Shown here: positions 1 through 8,199 of the stretch, piece by piece
Numbering within the stretch: position 1 is the stretch's first letter
Layout: each line of letters opens with the position of its first letter
Assembly: GCF_016862995.1 (NCBI RefSeq)
Contig: NZ_BOOA01000004.1
Location: 1-64,000 of the forward strand
Source of the DNA: Acrocarpospora phusangensis
GTDB lineage: Bacteria > Actinomycetota > Actinomycetes > Streptosporangiales > Streptosporangiaceae
Direction: 5' to 3'
Length of the DNA: 64,000 nucleotides
Program-made: the position numbers and the translations under genes
Notes under the pieces: model-generated
What the model saw: only the letters and a program-made list of their open reading frames with translations
What the model was told of the DNA's origin: nothing
Database searches by the model: none

Positions 1-346
1 GACGAGAATCCCGCCGACTCGGCGGCGTTGGAGGAAGCGTGGCCGGTATCGACGCCCCGTGGCTGCGCTACAACCCCGTCACGGTCACCTGGCCGGGCGG
101 CGGGTCCGCGGGCGGCAGGCTTCCGGCCGATCACCCACAGCTCAGAGCGCTCAGCACAACTCGACGTCCTGCACGCCCTGCTTGACCGTCCAGACACGTG
201 CGCCCTCGAAGGACACGCACCGCTCCGGCTCGCGTGCCACGTCCGACGCCAGGGAAGAGCTCAGCCGATGGCGGCGAAAACCCGTTCATAATCCCAGCGG
301 CGGCGAGAACCGACCTTTCAGTCCATGGCGGGTGAGCAACCAGCTC
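1..346. other. left-edge stretch, no confident gene
   Basis: No convincing complete gene. A weak plus-strand reading frame runs from the window edge to a TGA at 183-185; from a GTG at 39, preceded by GGAGG at 30-34, it would encode about 48 residues. It could equally be the 3' end of a longer gene cut by the window. A 15-base string (CTCAGCCGATGGCGG) occurs near 262 and again at the nuoN 3' end near 347, so this stretch may carry a small duplicated piece of the nuoN tail. Confidence 0.3.
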
Positions 347-2041
347 TCAGCCGATGGCGGTGAGGACGAGTTGGGGCGCCACTGAGAAGGCGACTGTGAT
401 CAGTAGGGCTGCGCCGATGGCGAGGATGACGGGAGTGCGGCCCCGGTCCTCTCCCCCGGTACGGCTCTCGCCTGCCGAAGCCGAGCCCGCCGGAGCCGGT
501 ACGAACAGCCGAGCCGTCCACGCCAGGTAGTAGTAAAGCCCGATCACCGTATTGATCGCCATCACGACCGCCAGCCACCCCAGCCCACCCGAAACGATCT
601 CCCGGAACACCACGACCTTCGCGAACAGACCCGCGAGGCCCGGCGGCAGACCGGCCAGGCAGATGAGGGCGAACGCCAGCGAAAGCGCGGCTCCGGGGCT
701 TCGGAAGGCGAGGCCGCGGTAGTCGTCGAGTTGGTTGGATTTGTGGCGGCGGGCGATCAGCATGACGACGGCGAAGGCCAGGAGGTTCATGGCCGCGTAG
801 AGGACCAGGTAGGCGATGGAGGCGTTCACCGCGCCGGGCATGCCCACAGTCGCCGGCAGTTCGATGTCCTGCGATTTGGAGACGACGAACGCGCCTGAGT
901 CGCTCGCGAAGGTGTTCCCCGACTGGTTGAGGCCGGTGGCGTCCTGCGTGTGCATCGCGTTGAGGAAGGCCACGATGTCCATGTGCACCGCCAGCGGCGC
1001 CAGGATGTAGCCGGACTGCGCCACCGACGACCAGGCAAGCATCCGTACGGCATGCCGTTGCCGCAGGGCGAGCACGTTGCCCACCGTCATCGTGAGCGCG
1101 GCGATGATCGCGACAAGGGGTGTCCAGGTGGCCGCCTCGCTGAACAGGGCCTGGGTGAGCACGAGGAGCAGCCCGGCGAAACCGGCCGCTTTCGAGATCA
1201 CGGACAGGAGCGCGGCGACGGGCACCGGCGCGCCCTCGTAGACGTCGCCCGCCCAGAAGTGGAACGGCACGGCGGCGACCTTGAAGGCGAAGCCAGCGAC
1301 GACCAGTACGACGGCCACGGTCACCACGGCGGCGCCGTTGTGGAAGACGGCTCCGGTGAGTTCCTGGTGGGCCCCGCTCAGAGCCGAGCCAGAGGCGGTG
1401 GAACTGGCGGCGAGCGTGGGTTGCAGGGCCGCCGCCACGCGGTTGAGGTGCATGGAGCCGGTCGCGCCGTACAGGAGGGAGACGCCGAAGAGCATGACGG
1501 CGGTGGAGACGACGGAGACGACGAAGAGTTTGAGGGAGGCTTCGGAGGCGCGGCCGTCGTAGCGGCGCAGGGCGGTCAGCGCGAAGACCGGGAGGGACAC
1601 CAGTTCGAGGGCGACGACGAGCATGACCAGGTCACGGGCGGCGGGGAGCAGGACGGCGCCGGTCAGGGTCGCCAGCAGCAGGAAGTACCACTCCCCCACC
1701 GGGATGCGCCCGCCCGCGAGTTCCGCCAGGGACAGCAGGACGACGATGACTCCCGCCGCCAGGGTGAGCCCGGCGAAGATCCCGGTGAACCAGTCGAACA
1801 CGAACGAACACGACGAAGCATCCCCGGGCACGCAGAACGTGCGCAGTTCCTCCCCGCGTACGGCTTGCGCCACCACCACGCCGAGCGCCGCCAGCACTCC
1901 CGCCAGCGTGATGACCCCGAGGGCGGTACGCGCTGCGGCCACCCGCGCGGGCAGGAAGGCGTCCAGCACGAGCACCAGACCGGCGGTGAGCGCGAGGATC
2001 AGCGGCGCGGCGATCGCCCAGTAGTCGATGGACTGGATCAT
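347..2041 (-). CDS. nuoN: NADH-quinone oxidoreductase subunit N (antiporter-like)
   Basis: 564-residue polytopic membrane protein of the Mrp-antiporter-like family, the last gene of the nuoIJKLMN block. It should form a proton channel in the membrane arm of complex I. The conserved half-channel signature is visible around residue 255 (AAVPFHFWAGDVYEGAPVPV, with a Lys just before it), and the TM5 glutamate lies in ALELVSLPVFAL. A hydrophilic insert of about 45 residues (roughly 355-400) separates two helices. nuoM stops 14 bases upstream, so the two are probably cotranscribed. Length is slightly above the usual 480-520 residues because of the insert and a Ser/Gly-rich tail segment. Confidence 0.95.
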   Translation of the reverse strand: MIQSIDYWAIAAPLILALTAGLVLVLDAFLPARVAAARTALGVITLAGVLAALGVVVAQAVRGEELRTFCVPGDASSCSFVFDWFTGIFAGLTLAAGVIVVLLSLAELAGGRIPVGEWYFLLLATLTGAVLLPAARDLVMLVVALELVSLPVFALTALRRYDGRASEASLKLFVVSVVSTAVMLFGVSLLYGATGSMHLNRVAAALQPTLAASSTASGSALSGAHQELTGAVFHNGAAVVTVAVVLVVAGFAFKVAAVPFHFWAGDVYEGAPVPVAALLSVISKAAGFAGLLLVLTQALFSEAATWTPLVAIIAALTMTVGNVLALRQRHAVRMLAWSSVAQSGYILAPLAVHMDIVAFLNAMHTQDATGLNQSGNTFASDSGAFVVSKSQDIELPATVGMPGAVNASIAYLVLYAAMNLLAFAVVMLIARRHKSNQLDDYRGLAFRSPGAALSLAFALICLAGLPPGLAGLFAKVVVFREIVSGGLGWLAVVMAINTVIGLYYYLAWTARLFVPAPAGSASAGESRTGGEDRGRTPVILAIGAALLITVAFSVAPQLVLTAIG

Positions 2042-2054
2042 CGGCGGTCCGCGA

Positions 2055-3692
2055 TCATGGCGCCCCCAGGAGGGTTCTGACGACGGGGTCGGTGAGCCCG
2101 AGCAGCCCTGACGGCCAGAGGCCGAAGAGCACGGTCAGCGCGACCAGCGGAGTCCACGCCGCCAGTTCGGCGGGTCTGACGTCCTGGGAGGCCGTGCCCG
2201 CGCGCGTGAGCACGGGGGACTCGTGGGCGATCTCCGTCTCGGCGGCCACGGGTTCGATCAGGTCGGGGACCTCCTCCGCGGTCTCGGCCGGAGGGCCGGG
2301 CGGGGTGGTGACGGGCTCGCCGGGGAGGCCGTGGGTGACGCGGGAGAGCATGAGCAGGAAGTAGGCCGCGGTGAGGACCGCGCCGAGGCCGCCGATGGTC
2401 ATGAAGACCAGAAAGAGCGGCCGGGACAGGGCCTCCGCGGGGTCGAAGGCGCCCTGGAGGGCGAGCATCTCCCCCCAGAATCCGGCCAGTCCGGGCAGCC
2501 CGAGGGAGGCGACGCAGGCGAAGGTGAGCAGCGACCCCACGTACGGGAAGCGGCCGAGCATGCCGCCGCCCAGGCGGGTCATGTCGGCGGTGCCGTAGCG
2601 TTCCTTGATCGCGCCGGCGATGAAGAACAGCAGGCCGGTGATCAGACCGTGGGCGACATTTCCGAAAAGGGCGGCGTTGATGCCGACGGGGGTGAGGGTG
2701 GCGAACCCGAGCAGGACGAAGCCCATGTGCCCGACCGACGAGTACGCGATCATCCGTTTGAGGTCCTGCTGCGCCAGGCAGGCGAGCGCGCCGTACACGA
2801 TGCCGACGACCGCGAAGGCGCCCAGCCAGGGCGCGACGGCCTCGGCTCCCTCCGGGAGGATCGGGATGGCGATCCGGGCGAAGCCGTACGTGCCCATTTT
2901 GAGGAGGACGCCGGCCAGGAGGACCGAACCCACCGTGGGGGCCTCGGTGTGGGCGTCGGGGAGCCAGGTGTGCAGCGGCCACATCGGGGTCTTGACGGCG
3001 AGGCCGATGCCGATGGCGACGAACGCGATGATCTGCGTCGAGCGCGCCATCGGGTGGGACTGCGCGAGCACGACCATGTCGAGGGTGCCGGTCTGGGTCC
3101 AGATGACCAGCAGGCCCAGCAGCAGCACGGCCGAGCCGAGCAGCGTGTAGAGGATGAACTTGATCGCCGCCGCGCGCCGCCGGGCGCCGCCCCAGATGGC
3201 GATCACGAAGTACATCGGGATCAGCACGACCTCGAAGAACACGAAGAACAGCAGCAGGTCGAGCGCGATGAACGTGCCGATCATCCCGAATTCGAGGACC
3301 AGCAGGGTGAAGACCAGCGCCCTCGGGCGCAGCTCACCCAGCCGGGACGCGTCCTGCCCGGGACCGGAGGGCCGGCCCGCGAGATACCCGAAACAGAGGA
3401 AGGTGAGCAGGGCCGTCAGCACCACCAGGGGCAGCGAGACGCCGTCGACGCCCAGGTGGAAGCGGAGGTCCAGGCCCGGGATCCAGGGCAGGTCGGTCTC
3501 GAACTGCATGCGCTCCGGCGCGGCGTAGTCGAACGCCGCCAGCACCGCGACCGCCGCGGCCAGCGTCACCCCGGAGACGGCCAGGCCGTAACCGCGGGGC
3601 ACGCGTCCGGCGAAGGCGGGCGCGAGCAGTCCGGCGGCCCCGGCCAGCGGCAACGCGGCCAGCAGGATCAGCAGCCACCCGGACCCGGTCAT
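2055..3692 (-). CDS. nuoM: NADH-quinone oxidoreductase subunit M (antiporter-like)
   Basis: 545-residue proton-translocating membrane subunit. Hallmarks are FFEVVLIPMYFVIAIWGG, which carries the TM5 glutamate, and TPMWPLHTWLPDAHTEAPT, the central channel motif. I start it at the ATG at 3692, which overlaps the nuoL stop as ATGA, so nuoL and nuoM are translationally coupled; the frame stays open further upstream but only as an off-frame reading of nuoL. Between the last two helices there is an acidic, proline-rich insert of about 60 residues (roughly 445-505) that I do not expect in standard NuoM. Confidence 0.95.
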   Translation of the reverse strand: MTGSGWLLILLAALPLAGAAGLLAPAFAGRVPRGYGLAVSGVTLAAAVAVLAAFDYAAPERMQFETDLPWIPGLDLRFHLGVDGVSLPLVVLTALLTFLCFGYLAGRPSGPGQDASRLGELRPRALVFTLLVLEFGMIGTFIALDLLLFFVFFEVVLIPMYFVIAIWGGARRRAAAIKFILYTLLGSAVLLLGLLVIWTQTGTLDMVVLAQSHPMARSTQIIAFVAIGIGLAVKTPMWPLHTWLPDAHTEAPTVGSVLLAGVLLKMGTYGFARIAIPILPEGAEAVAPWLGAFAVVGIVYGALACLAQQDLKRMIAYSSVGHMGFVLLGFATLTPVGINAALFGNVAHGLITGLLFFIAGAIKERYGTADMTRLGGGMLGRFPYVGSLLTFACVASLGLPGLAGFWGEMLALQGAFDPAEALSRPLFLVFMTIGGLGAVLTAAYFLLMLSRVTHGLPGEPVTTPPGPPAETAEEVPDLIEPVAAETEIAHESPVLTRAGTASQDVRPAELAAWTPLVALTVLFGLWPSGLLGLTDPVVRTLLGAP

Positions 3693-5575
3693 CCCCACAC
3701 CACCGCCCCGACCGCGATCAGCAGGATTCCGGCCAGCAGCCCGGTCACGTACAGCTGGGCGTTGCCGTTCTGGGCGAGTCTGGCGAAGGCGGACAGGCGC
3801 ATGGTCATGCGGCCGGAGCCGCGCACCGCGCCGTCCACGACGTGGGTGTCGGTCCTGACGACGCCGCGGGCGAGGGCCAGGATCGGGCGGGCGACCAGTG
3901 CAGCGTACGCCCGGTCCACGTAGAACGCCTGCTCGCAGGGCGCCCGGAAGGGCCCGAGGAGGCGGGCGGGGTCGCTCTGCGGGGCGCCGCGCCAGCTCGC
4001 GTAGACGATCGCGGCGCCGAGCAGGACGACGGCCAGGCTGGTCGCGGCCGACAGCCAGTCCATGTCGGCGAGGCCGAGGAACCCGAGCAGCAGGGCGGGG
4101 ACCGCGAGCAGGCCGATCGGCCACACCATCGTGCGGGGCGCCTCCCTGCCGTCGAAGACGTGCGCGGTGCCGGGCTCGGGTTCGGGGAGCGCCTGCACGT
4201 GCGGCTCGCCGAAGAACGTGCGCAGCCAGGCGCGCACCGCGTACGCCCCCGTGACGCCGACGGTGATCAGGGCGGAGCCGTACAGGAGGAGGCGGATCGG
4301 GCTGGTGGAGTGTTCGAGGGCCAGGATGACGGCGTCCTTGCTGAAGAAGCCGCTGGTGGGGGGCAGGCCCATGAGGGCGGCGAAGCCGACGGTCATGGTC
4401 CAGAAGGTGATCGGCATGGCCCGGCGCAGGCCGCCCATGTGGCTCAGCAGGTTGGAGCCGACGTGGTGGATGACGGCGCCGGCGCACAGGAACAGCAGCG
4501 CCTTGAACGCGCCGTGGCTGACCAGGTGGAAGATGGCCGCGTCGGGCGAGCCCGCGGCCAGCGCGGCCGCCATGTAGGCCAGCTGGCTGATGGTGGAGTA
4601 CGCCAGGATTCGTTTGAGATCGTCCTGCGCGAACGCGGCGAGGGCGGCGCCGAGCATGCCGATGGCGGCCAGCACGCCGAGCACGTCGAGGGTGGGCTGC
4701 GGGAAGACGGGGAAGAGCCGGGCCACGATGAAGATGCCGGCGGCGACCATGGTGGCGGCGTGGATGAGGGCGCTGATCGGGGTCGGGCCCGCCATCGCGT
4801 CGGGCAGCCAGGTCTGCAGCGGCACCTGGGCGCTCTTCCCGGCGACACCGCCGAGCAGCAGCATCGTCGCCAGGACCAGCGTTCCCGCCGGGAGGTCGGC
4901 GGCGATCACGTCGTCGATCCGGAAGCTCCCGGCGGCGAAGCCGAGCGTGAAGATCCCGAACAGGAAGGCCACGTCGCCCAGCCGGGTGACCAGGAACGCC
5001 TTGACCGCGGCCCGCGAGTTCGCCCGGTCCTCCCACCAGTGCCCGATCAGCAGGTACGAGCACAGGCCCATGATCTCCCAGCCGACGTAGAGCACCAGGA
5101 GGTCGGCGGCGAACACCACGAGCAGCATCGCGCTGGTGAACAGGCTGATGAACGCACTGTACGAAGGGAACCGCGAATCCCCCCGGAGGTATCCCACCGA
5201 GTAGACCTGCACCGCCAGCGCGACCACGGTGACGAGGATGGCAGTGAGCACCGACAGTCCGTCGACCTGGAGCCCCACCGAGATCGGCAGCCCGCCCGTC
5301 TCGATCACGGTCAGCGTGCCCTCAGCCGAACCGGGCAGCAGTTCCCCCCAGAAGAACTCTCCCGAACCATCCGATCCCGCCGCCTGCACGGCCAGCCAGA
5401 CCGTCGCGGCCAGCGCGCCCGCCGCGGACGACACCGCGATCCAGGCCGCCCGCCGATTGGCCCGGAGATCATTCTCCTCGGTACGGCTCCCGCCCCGCGG
5501 CCACCGCGATCCCAGCAGCCCCGCCACCGCCCCCGCGAAGGGCAGCAGCACGATGAGCGCGGCGACGGCGATCAC
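3689..5575 (-). CDS. nuoL: NADH-quinone oxidoreductase subunit L (antiporter-like)
   Basis: 628-residue distal membrane-arm subunit. Typical NuoL motifs are [16 protein letters not shown] and [20 protein letters not shown] followed by [15 protein letters not shown]. The C-terminal third has the long amphipathic region and final helix expected of the NuoL lateral arm. It overlaps the nuoK stop region at its 5' end (5572-5575) and the nuoM start at its 3' end, consistent with one polycistronic message. Length is normal for the family. Confidence 0.96.
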   Translation of the reverse strand: MIAVAALIVLLPFAGAVAGLLGSRWPRGGSRTEENDLRANRRAAWIAVSSAAGALAATVWLAVQAAGSDGSGEFFWGELLPGSAEGTLTVIETGGLPISVGLQVDGLSVLTAILVTVVALAVQVYSVGYLRGDSRFPSYSAFISLFTSAMLLVVFAADLLVLYVGWEIMGLCSYLLIGHWWEDRANSRAAVKAFLVTRLGDVAFLFGIFTLGFAAGSFRIDDVIAADLPAGTLVLATMLLLGGVAGKSAQVPLQTWLPDAMAGPTPISALIHAATMVAAGIFIVARLFPVFPQPTLDVLGVLAAIGMLGAALAAFAQDDLKRILAYSTISQLAYMAAALAAGSPDAAIFHLVSHGAFKALLFLCAGAVIHHVGSNLLSHMGGLRRAMPITFWTMTVGFAALMGLPPTSGFFSKDAVILALEHSTSPIRLLLYGSALITVGVTGAYAVRAWLRTFFGEPHVQALPEPEPGTAHVFDGREAPRTMVWPIGLLAVPALLLGFLGLADMDWLSAATSLAVVLLGAAIVYASWRGAPQSDPARLLGPFRAPCEQAFYVDRAYAALVARPILALARGVVRTDTHVVDGAVRGSGRMTMRLSAFARLAQNGNAQLYVTGLLAGILLIAVGAVVWG

Positions 5576-5931
5576 CCTTCGCCACCCCCGGCCGTGACCT
5601 TCTCAACGGCAGGAGCGTCTCCAGACGGTTCGGACAGCTCACGCAGCCGGTCCAGGTCGATGCTCTGGCGGTTCCTGAAGACGGCCAGGACGATGGCCAG
5701 CCCGATGCCCACCTCGGCGGCGGCGATGACGATCACGAACAGGGTCAGCACCTGGCCGCCGTTGAGCTGGTCGCGCAGCCAGACGTCGAAGGCGACCAGG
5801 TTGAGGTTGACCGCGTTCAGCATCAGCTCGACCGACATCAGCACGAGGATGGTGTTGCGGCGGGCGAGCACGCCGTACACGCCGGTGGAGAACAGGAGGC
5901 AGGACACGACGGCCGGATAGACGACGTGCAT
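5572..5931 (-). CDS. nuoK: NADH-quinone oxidoreductase subunit K
   Basis: 119-residue protein with three membrane helices. The membrane glutamate expected of NuoK/MrpC proteins is seen in [18 protein letters not shown]. NuoK connects the antiporter modules to the quinone-proximal part of complex I. The C-terminal tail is rich in Glu, Ala and Gly and slightly longer than in E. coli. It starts 34 bases after the nuoJ stop and overlaps nuoL by 4 bases (ATGA). Confidence 0.95.
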   Translation of the reverse strand: MHVVYPAVVSCLLFSTGVYGVLARRNTILVLMSVELMLNAVNLNLVAFDVWLRDQLNGGQVLTLFVIVIAAAEVGIGLAIVLAVFRNRQSIDLDRLRELSEPSGDAPAVEKVTAGGGEG

Positions 5932-5965
5932 GGTCAGCCCACCGCCTCGGGCTCGGGGGCCGGCG

Positions 5966-6496
5966 TCATTCGCGGCCCTTGATGTCGGTGCGGGAGATCA
6001 CGATGGCCCCGATCAGCGCGGCCAGCAGGAGCACGGACAGGGCTTCGAACGGGAGCACCCAGGTCCGGAAGATGCTGCCGCCGAGCGTTTTGGCCGAGCC
6101 CGTTCCCGGCTCCAGCGGCGCGTACGCCGTGCGGAAACCGTCCACGACCACCGTCACCAGGACGGCGGCGGTGGCGAGGGCGACGATCGCGGCGAGGACG
6201 CGGTTACCGGAGTCCAGGTCGGCGGTACGGCCGATGGGAGCCCGGGTGAGCATGATCCCGAACAGCATCAGGACGACCACCGCGCCGACGTAGATGAGCA
6301 CCTGGACCCAGGCCACGAACTCGGCGGTCAGCACCAGGTAGCAGCCGGCCAGCGCGCCGAAGCAGGCGACCAGCCAGAGGGCGGCGTGCACGAGCTGGCG
6401 GGTGGTGACGACCAGCAGCGCGGAGCCGACCGCGACCACGCCGAGCAGCAGGAACACGATCTCCTGCGCCGTCGGTGGCCAGAGGGCGGGCGTCAC
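5966..6496 (-). CDS. nuoJ: NADH-quinone oxidoreductase subunit J
   Basis: 176-residue membrane subunit with about five helices. I start it at the GTG at 6496, overlapping the nuoI stop as GTGA, because the sequence turns into NuoJ-like hydrophobic segments right after it ([19 protein letters not shown], then [20 protein letters not shown]). The conserved [20 protein letters not shown] stretch, the third helix with the pi-bulge region, is clear. Longer versions of this frame upstream are just the wrong frame of nuoI. Confidence 0.94.
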   Translation of the reverse strand: MTPALWPPTAQEIVFLLLGVVAVGSALLVVTTRQLVHAALWLVACFGALAGCYLVLTAEFVAWVQVLIYVGAVVVLMLFGIMLTRAPIGRTADLDSGNRVLAAIVALATAAVLVTVVVDGFRTAYAPLEPGTGSAKTLGGSIFRTWVLPFEALSVLLLAALIGAIVISRTDIKGRE

Positions 6497-7062
6497 GCAT
6501 CCCCCTCGGTTCCGGGGCGTTTCGGGAGCGCGCCGGGCGGGCGGATGGATCTCGCGGACGGGCGGGGAGCGGACTCCGCGGCGAGTTCCTTGGGCGGGTC
6601 GGCGTTGGGTTCGTGGGCGGGCGGGGGCGGGACCTTGGCGGCCCAGGTGGCCAGCTTGTCCTTCTCGTGAAGCAGGTCCCGGATGTCGTGTTCGGCGTAC
6701 TCGAAGTCGGGGGCCCAGAAGAGGGCGTCGAAGGGGCAGGCCTCGATGCAGATGCCGCAGTACATGCAGAGCGAGAAGTCGATCGCGAAGCGGTCGAGCA
6801 CGTTGCGCTGCCGAGGGCGGCCGCCTTCGGGGGCCGGGATCGTCTCCTTGTGGGAGTCGATGTAGATGCACCAGTCGGGGCATTCCCGCGCGCAGAGCAT
6901 GCACGAGGTGCAGTTCTCCTCGACCAGCGCGATGACGCCGCGACTGCGCGGGGGCAGCACGGGCTGCACCTGCGGATACTGCTGCGTCACGGATCTGCGC
7001 AGCATGTGCCGCAAGGTGACGGCCAGCCCTTTGGCCAGCCCGCTCCCTGGTATTCGCGCCAC
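6493..7062 (-). CDS. nuoI: NADH-quinone oxidoreductase subunit I (2x[4Fe-4S])
   Basis: 189-residue peripheral subunit carrying clusters N6a and N6b. Both ferredoxin motifs are intact: [12 protein letters not shown] near residue 51 and [12 protein letters not shown] near residue 98. It passes electrons toward NuoB/N2. The start is a GTG at 7062 without an obvious Shine-Dalgarno. The first gene of the nuoIJKLMN block, it is divergent from the membrane HhH gene, so its promoter must lie in 7063-7163. The C-terminal 45 residues are Pro/Ala-rich and likely disordered. In standard operons nuoI directly follows nuoH; here about 2.5 kb of opposite-strand genes separate them. Confidence 0.95.
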   Translation of the reverse strand: MARIPGSGLAKGLAVTLRHMLRRSVTQQYPQVQPVLPPRSRGVIALVEENCTSCMLCARECPDWCIYIDSHKETIPAPEGGRPRQRNVLDRFAIDFSLCMYCGICIEACPFDALFWAPDFEYAEHDIRDLLHEKDKLATWAAKVPPPPAHEPNADPPKELAAESAPRPSARSIRPPGALPKRPGTEGDA

Positions 7063-7151
7063 GATTCAACATCATGACGCACGATCGCCACGCCGGGAAG
7101 TTAGGGGGGACAGGCTTGACCGAGCCGAGGGGTTCTGGAGAGTTTCCCGCG

Positions 7152-7157
7152 TATTGT
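7152..7157 (+). promoter_or_regulatory. -10 box of a leaderless promoter
   Basis: TATTGT ends exactly 6 bases before the ATG at 7164, the TANNNT-N6-start geometry typical of leaderless actinobacterial transcripts. There is no Shine-Dalgarno in this gap and no good -35 at normal spacing. Confidence 0.55.
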
Positions 7158-7163
7158 TCGCAT

Positions 7164-7820
7164 ATGAACCACCCGCCGCGCTCAGCCGCCGGCAGCTTCC
7201 TGTGGGCGTTCGCGCCCTTGGTCACGGTCGGGTTCGCCACTCCCTTCACCATGGGCTTCGCGGCCGCGAAAAAGCGGAGCTGGCCGCTCGGGGTGGCGGC
7301 GGCGGGCTACGCGGCGGGCATGGTGGCCTGGCTGGGCATCGCGAACTCCTACGAGGGCCAGGTGCCCGGAATCCCTGCCGTGATCATGGTGGTCGGGCTG
7401 TTCGGCAGCTGGATGGGGGGAACGATCCACAGCCTGCTGATCCGCGCGTCGGTCTTCGAGACCCGGCCCGTACGGCTCACTCCGAACGAGCAAGCGCTTG
7501 AGCAGGCACGGTACCGCCGACAGCTCCGGAAGGAGGCGCGTGAGCTGGTCAGACGTGATCCCGCCCTGGCGAAGGAACTCCGCGTCGGACGCCCCGATCT
7601 GCCCCGCCAGTACGACGACGGCGGCCTGATCGACTTCAACCACGCCCCGGCGCGCGTGATCGGGACCGTTCCCGGCATGACCCCCGACCTCGTGGACCGC
7701 GTGCTGCACGCGCGGCGCGAAACAGGCCTGTTCGCCTCGGCCGAGGAACTGTCGATAACACTCGACCTGCCGGTGGACCTCAATGACGAACTAGGCGAAT
7801 ACAGCGTCTACCTGCCATAA
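7164..7820 (+). CDS. membrane-anchored helix-hairpin-helix protein
   Basis: 218 residues. The N-terminal half has about three membrane helices (PLVTVGFATPFTMGFAAAKK, then VAAAGYAAGMVAWLGIA, then IMVVGLFGSWMGGTIHSLLI). A charged linker follows, then a C-terminal ComEA/topoisomerase-like helix-hairpin-helix region (INHAPARVIGTVPGMTPDLV-type, ending GLFASAEELSITLDLPVDL). HhH domains usually bind DNA or protein; the role here is unknown. I choose the ATG at 7164 over one at 7074 because a leaderless -10 box sits just ahead and the homologous kinase gene has the same short N-terminus. It lies inside the nuo locus on the opposite strand. Confidence 0.8.
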   Translation: MNHPPRSAAGSFLWAFAPLVTVGFATPFTMGFAAAKKRSWPLGVAAAGYAAGMVAWLGIANSYEGQVPGIPAVIMVVGLFGSWMGGTIHSLLIRASVFETRPVRLTPNEQALEQARYRRQLRKEARELVRRDPALAKELRVGRPDLPRQYDDGGLIDFNHAPARVIGTVPGMTPDLVDRVLHARRETGLFASAEELSITLDLPVDLNDELGEYSVYLP

Positions 7821-7851
7821 CCAAATACCGAAATATCCGGATAATTTTGGT

Positions 7852-8172
7852 GCGGTACGGCGGCTGCCTGGCAAACTCCGCCAGGAGTCCCGCGAGCTGG
7901 CCCAGCGTGACCCGGCGCTGGCCCGGGAGCTGGGGATCGGCCGCCCGGACGTCTCCCGGGACTACGACGACGGCGGCCTGGTCGACATCAATCACGCCTC
8001 GGCGCGGGCGATCGGCGGGATTCCGGGTTTCACGCCGGATCTGGCCGACCGTATCGTCGCCGCGCGGGCCGCCACAGGGCTGTTCACCTCGGCGAACGAA
8101 CTCTCGGTCCTGCTCGATCTGCCGGTGGACCTCAATGATGAACTGGCGGAATACACTATCTACCTCCCCTAA
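7852..8172 (+). pseudogene. 5'-truncated copy of the HhH domain
   Basis: An open frame ending at the TAA at 8170-8172 encodes about 100 residues closely matching the C-terminal half of the upstream gene: QRDPALARELGIGRPDV, DYDDGGLVDINHASARAIGG, TGLFTSANELSVLLDLPVDL and a YTIYLP end. The membrane half is missing and I find no in-frame ATG, GTG or ribosome site ahead of it, so it looks like a duplication remnant. The frame itself has no internal stops or shifts, so expression by a non-standard route cannot be excluded. Confidence 0.7.
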
Positions 8173-8187
8173 TAGCTGAGAAGTCCG

Positions 8188-8193
8188 TATTCT
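8188..8193 (+). promoter_or_regulatory. -10 box of a leaderless promoter
   Basis: TATTCT ends 6 bases before the GTG at 8200, the same arrangement as at 7152-7163. No Shine-Dalgarno is present. Confidence 0.55.
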
Positions 8194-8199
8194 CGCGCT

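Noticed and set aside
264-346. Possible minus-strand duplicate of the nuoN C-terminus
   Set aside because: The frame giving an AIG-stop ending is closed by a stop about 22 codons upstream, so at most a short duplicated string remains.
3693-5063. Upstream extension of nuoM to a 1002-residue protein
   Set aside because: The extra 456 residues are an off-frame reading of nuoL; the true start is the coupled ATG at 3692.
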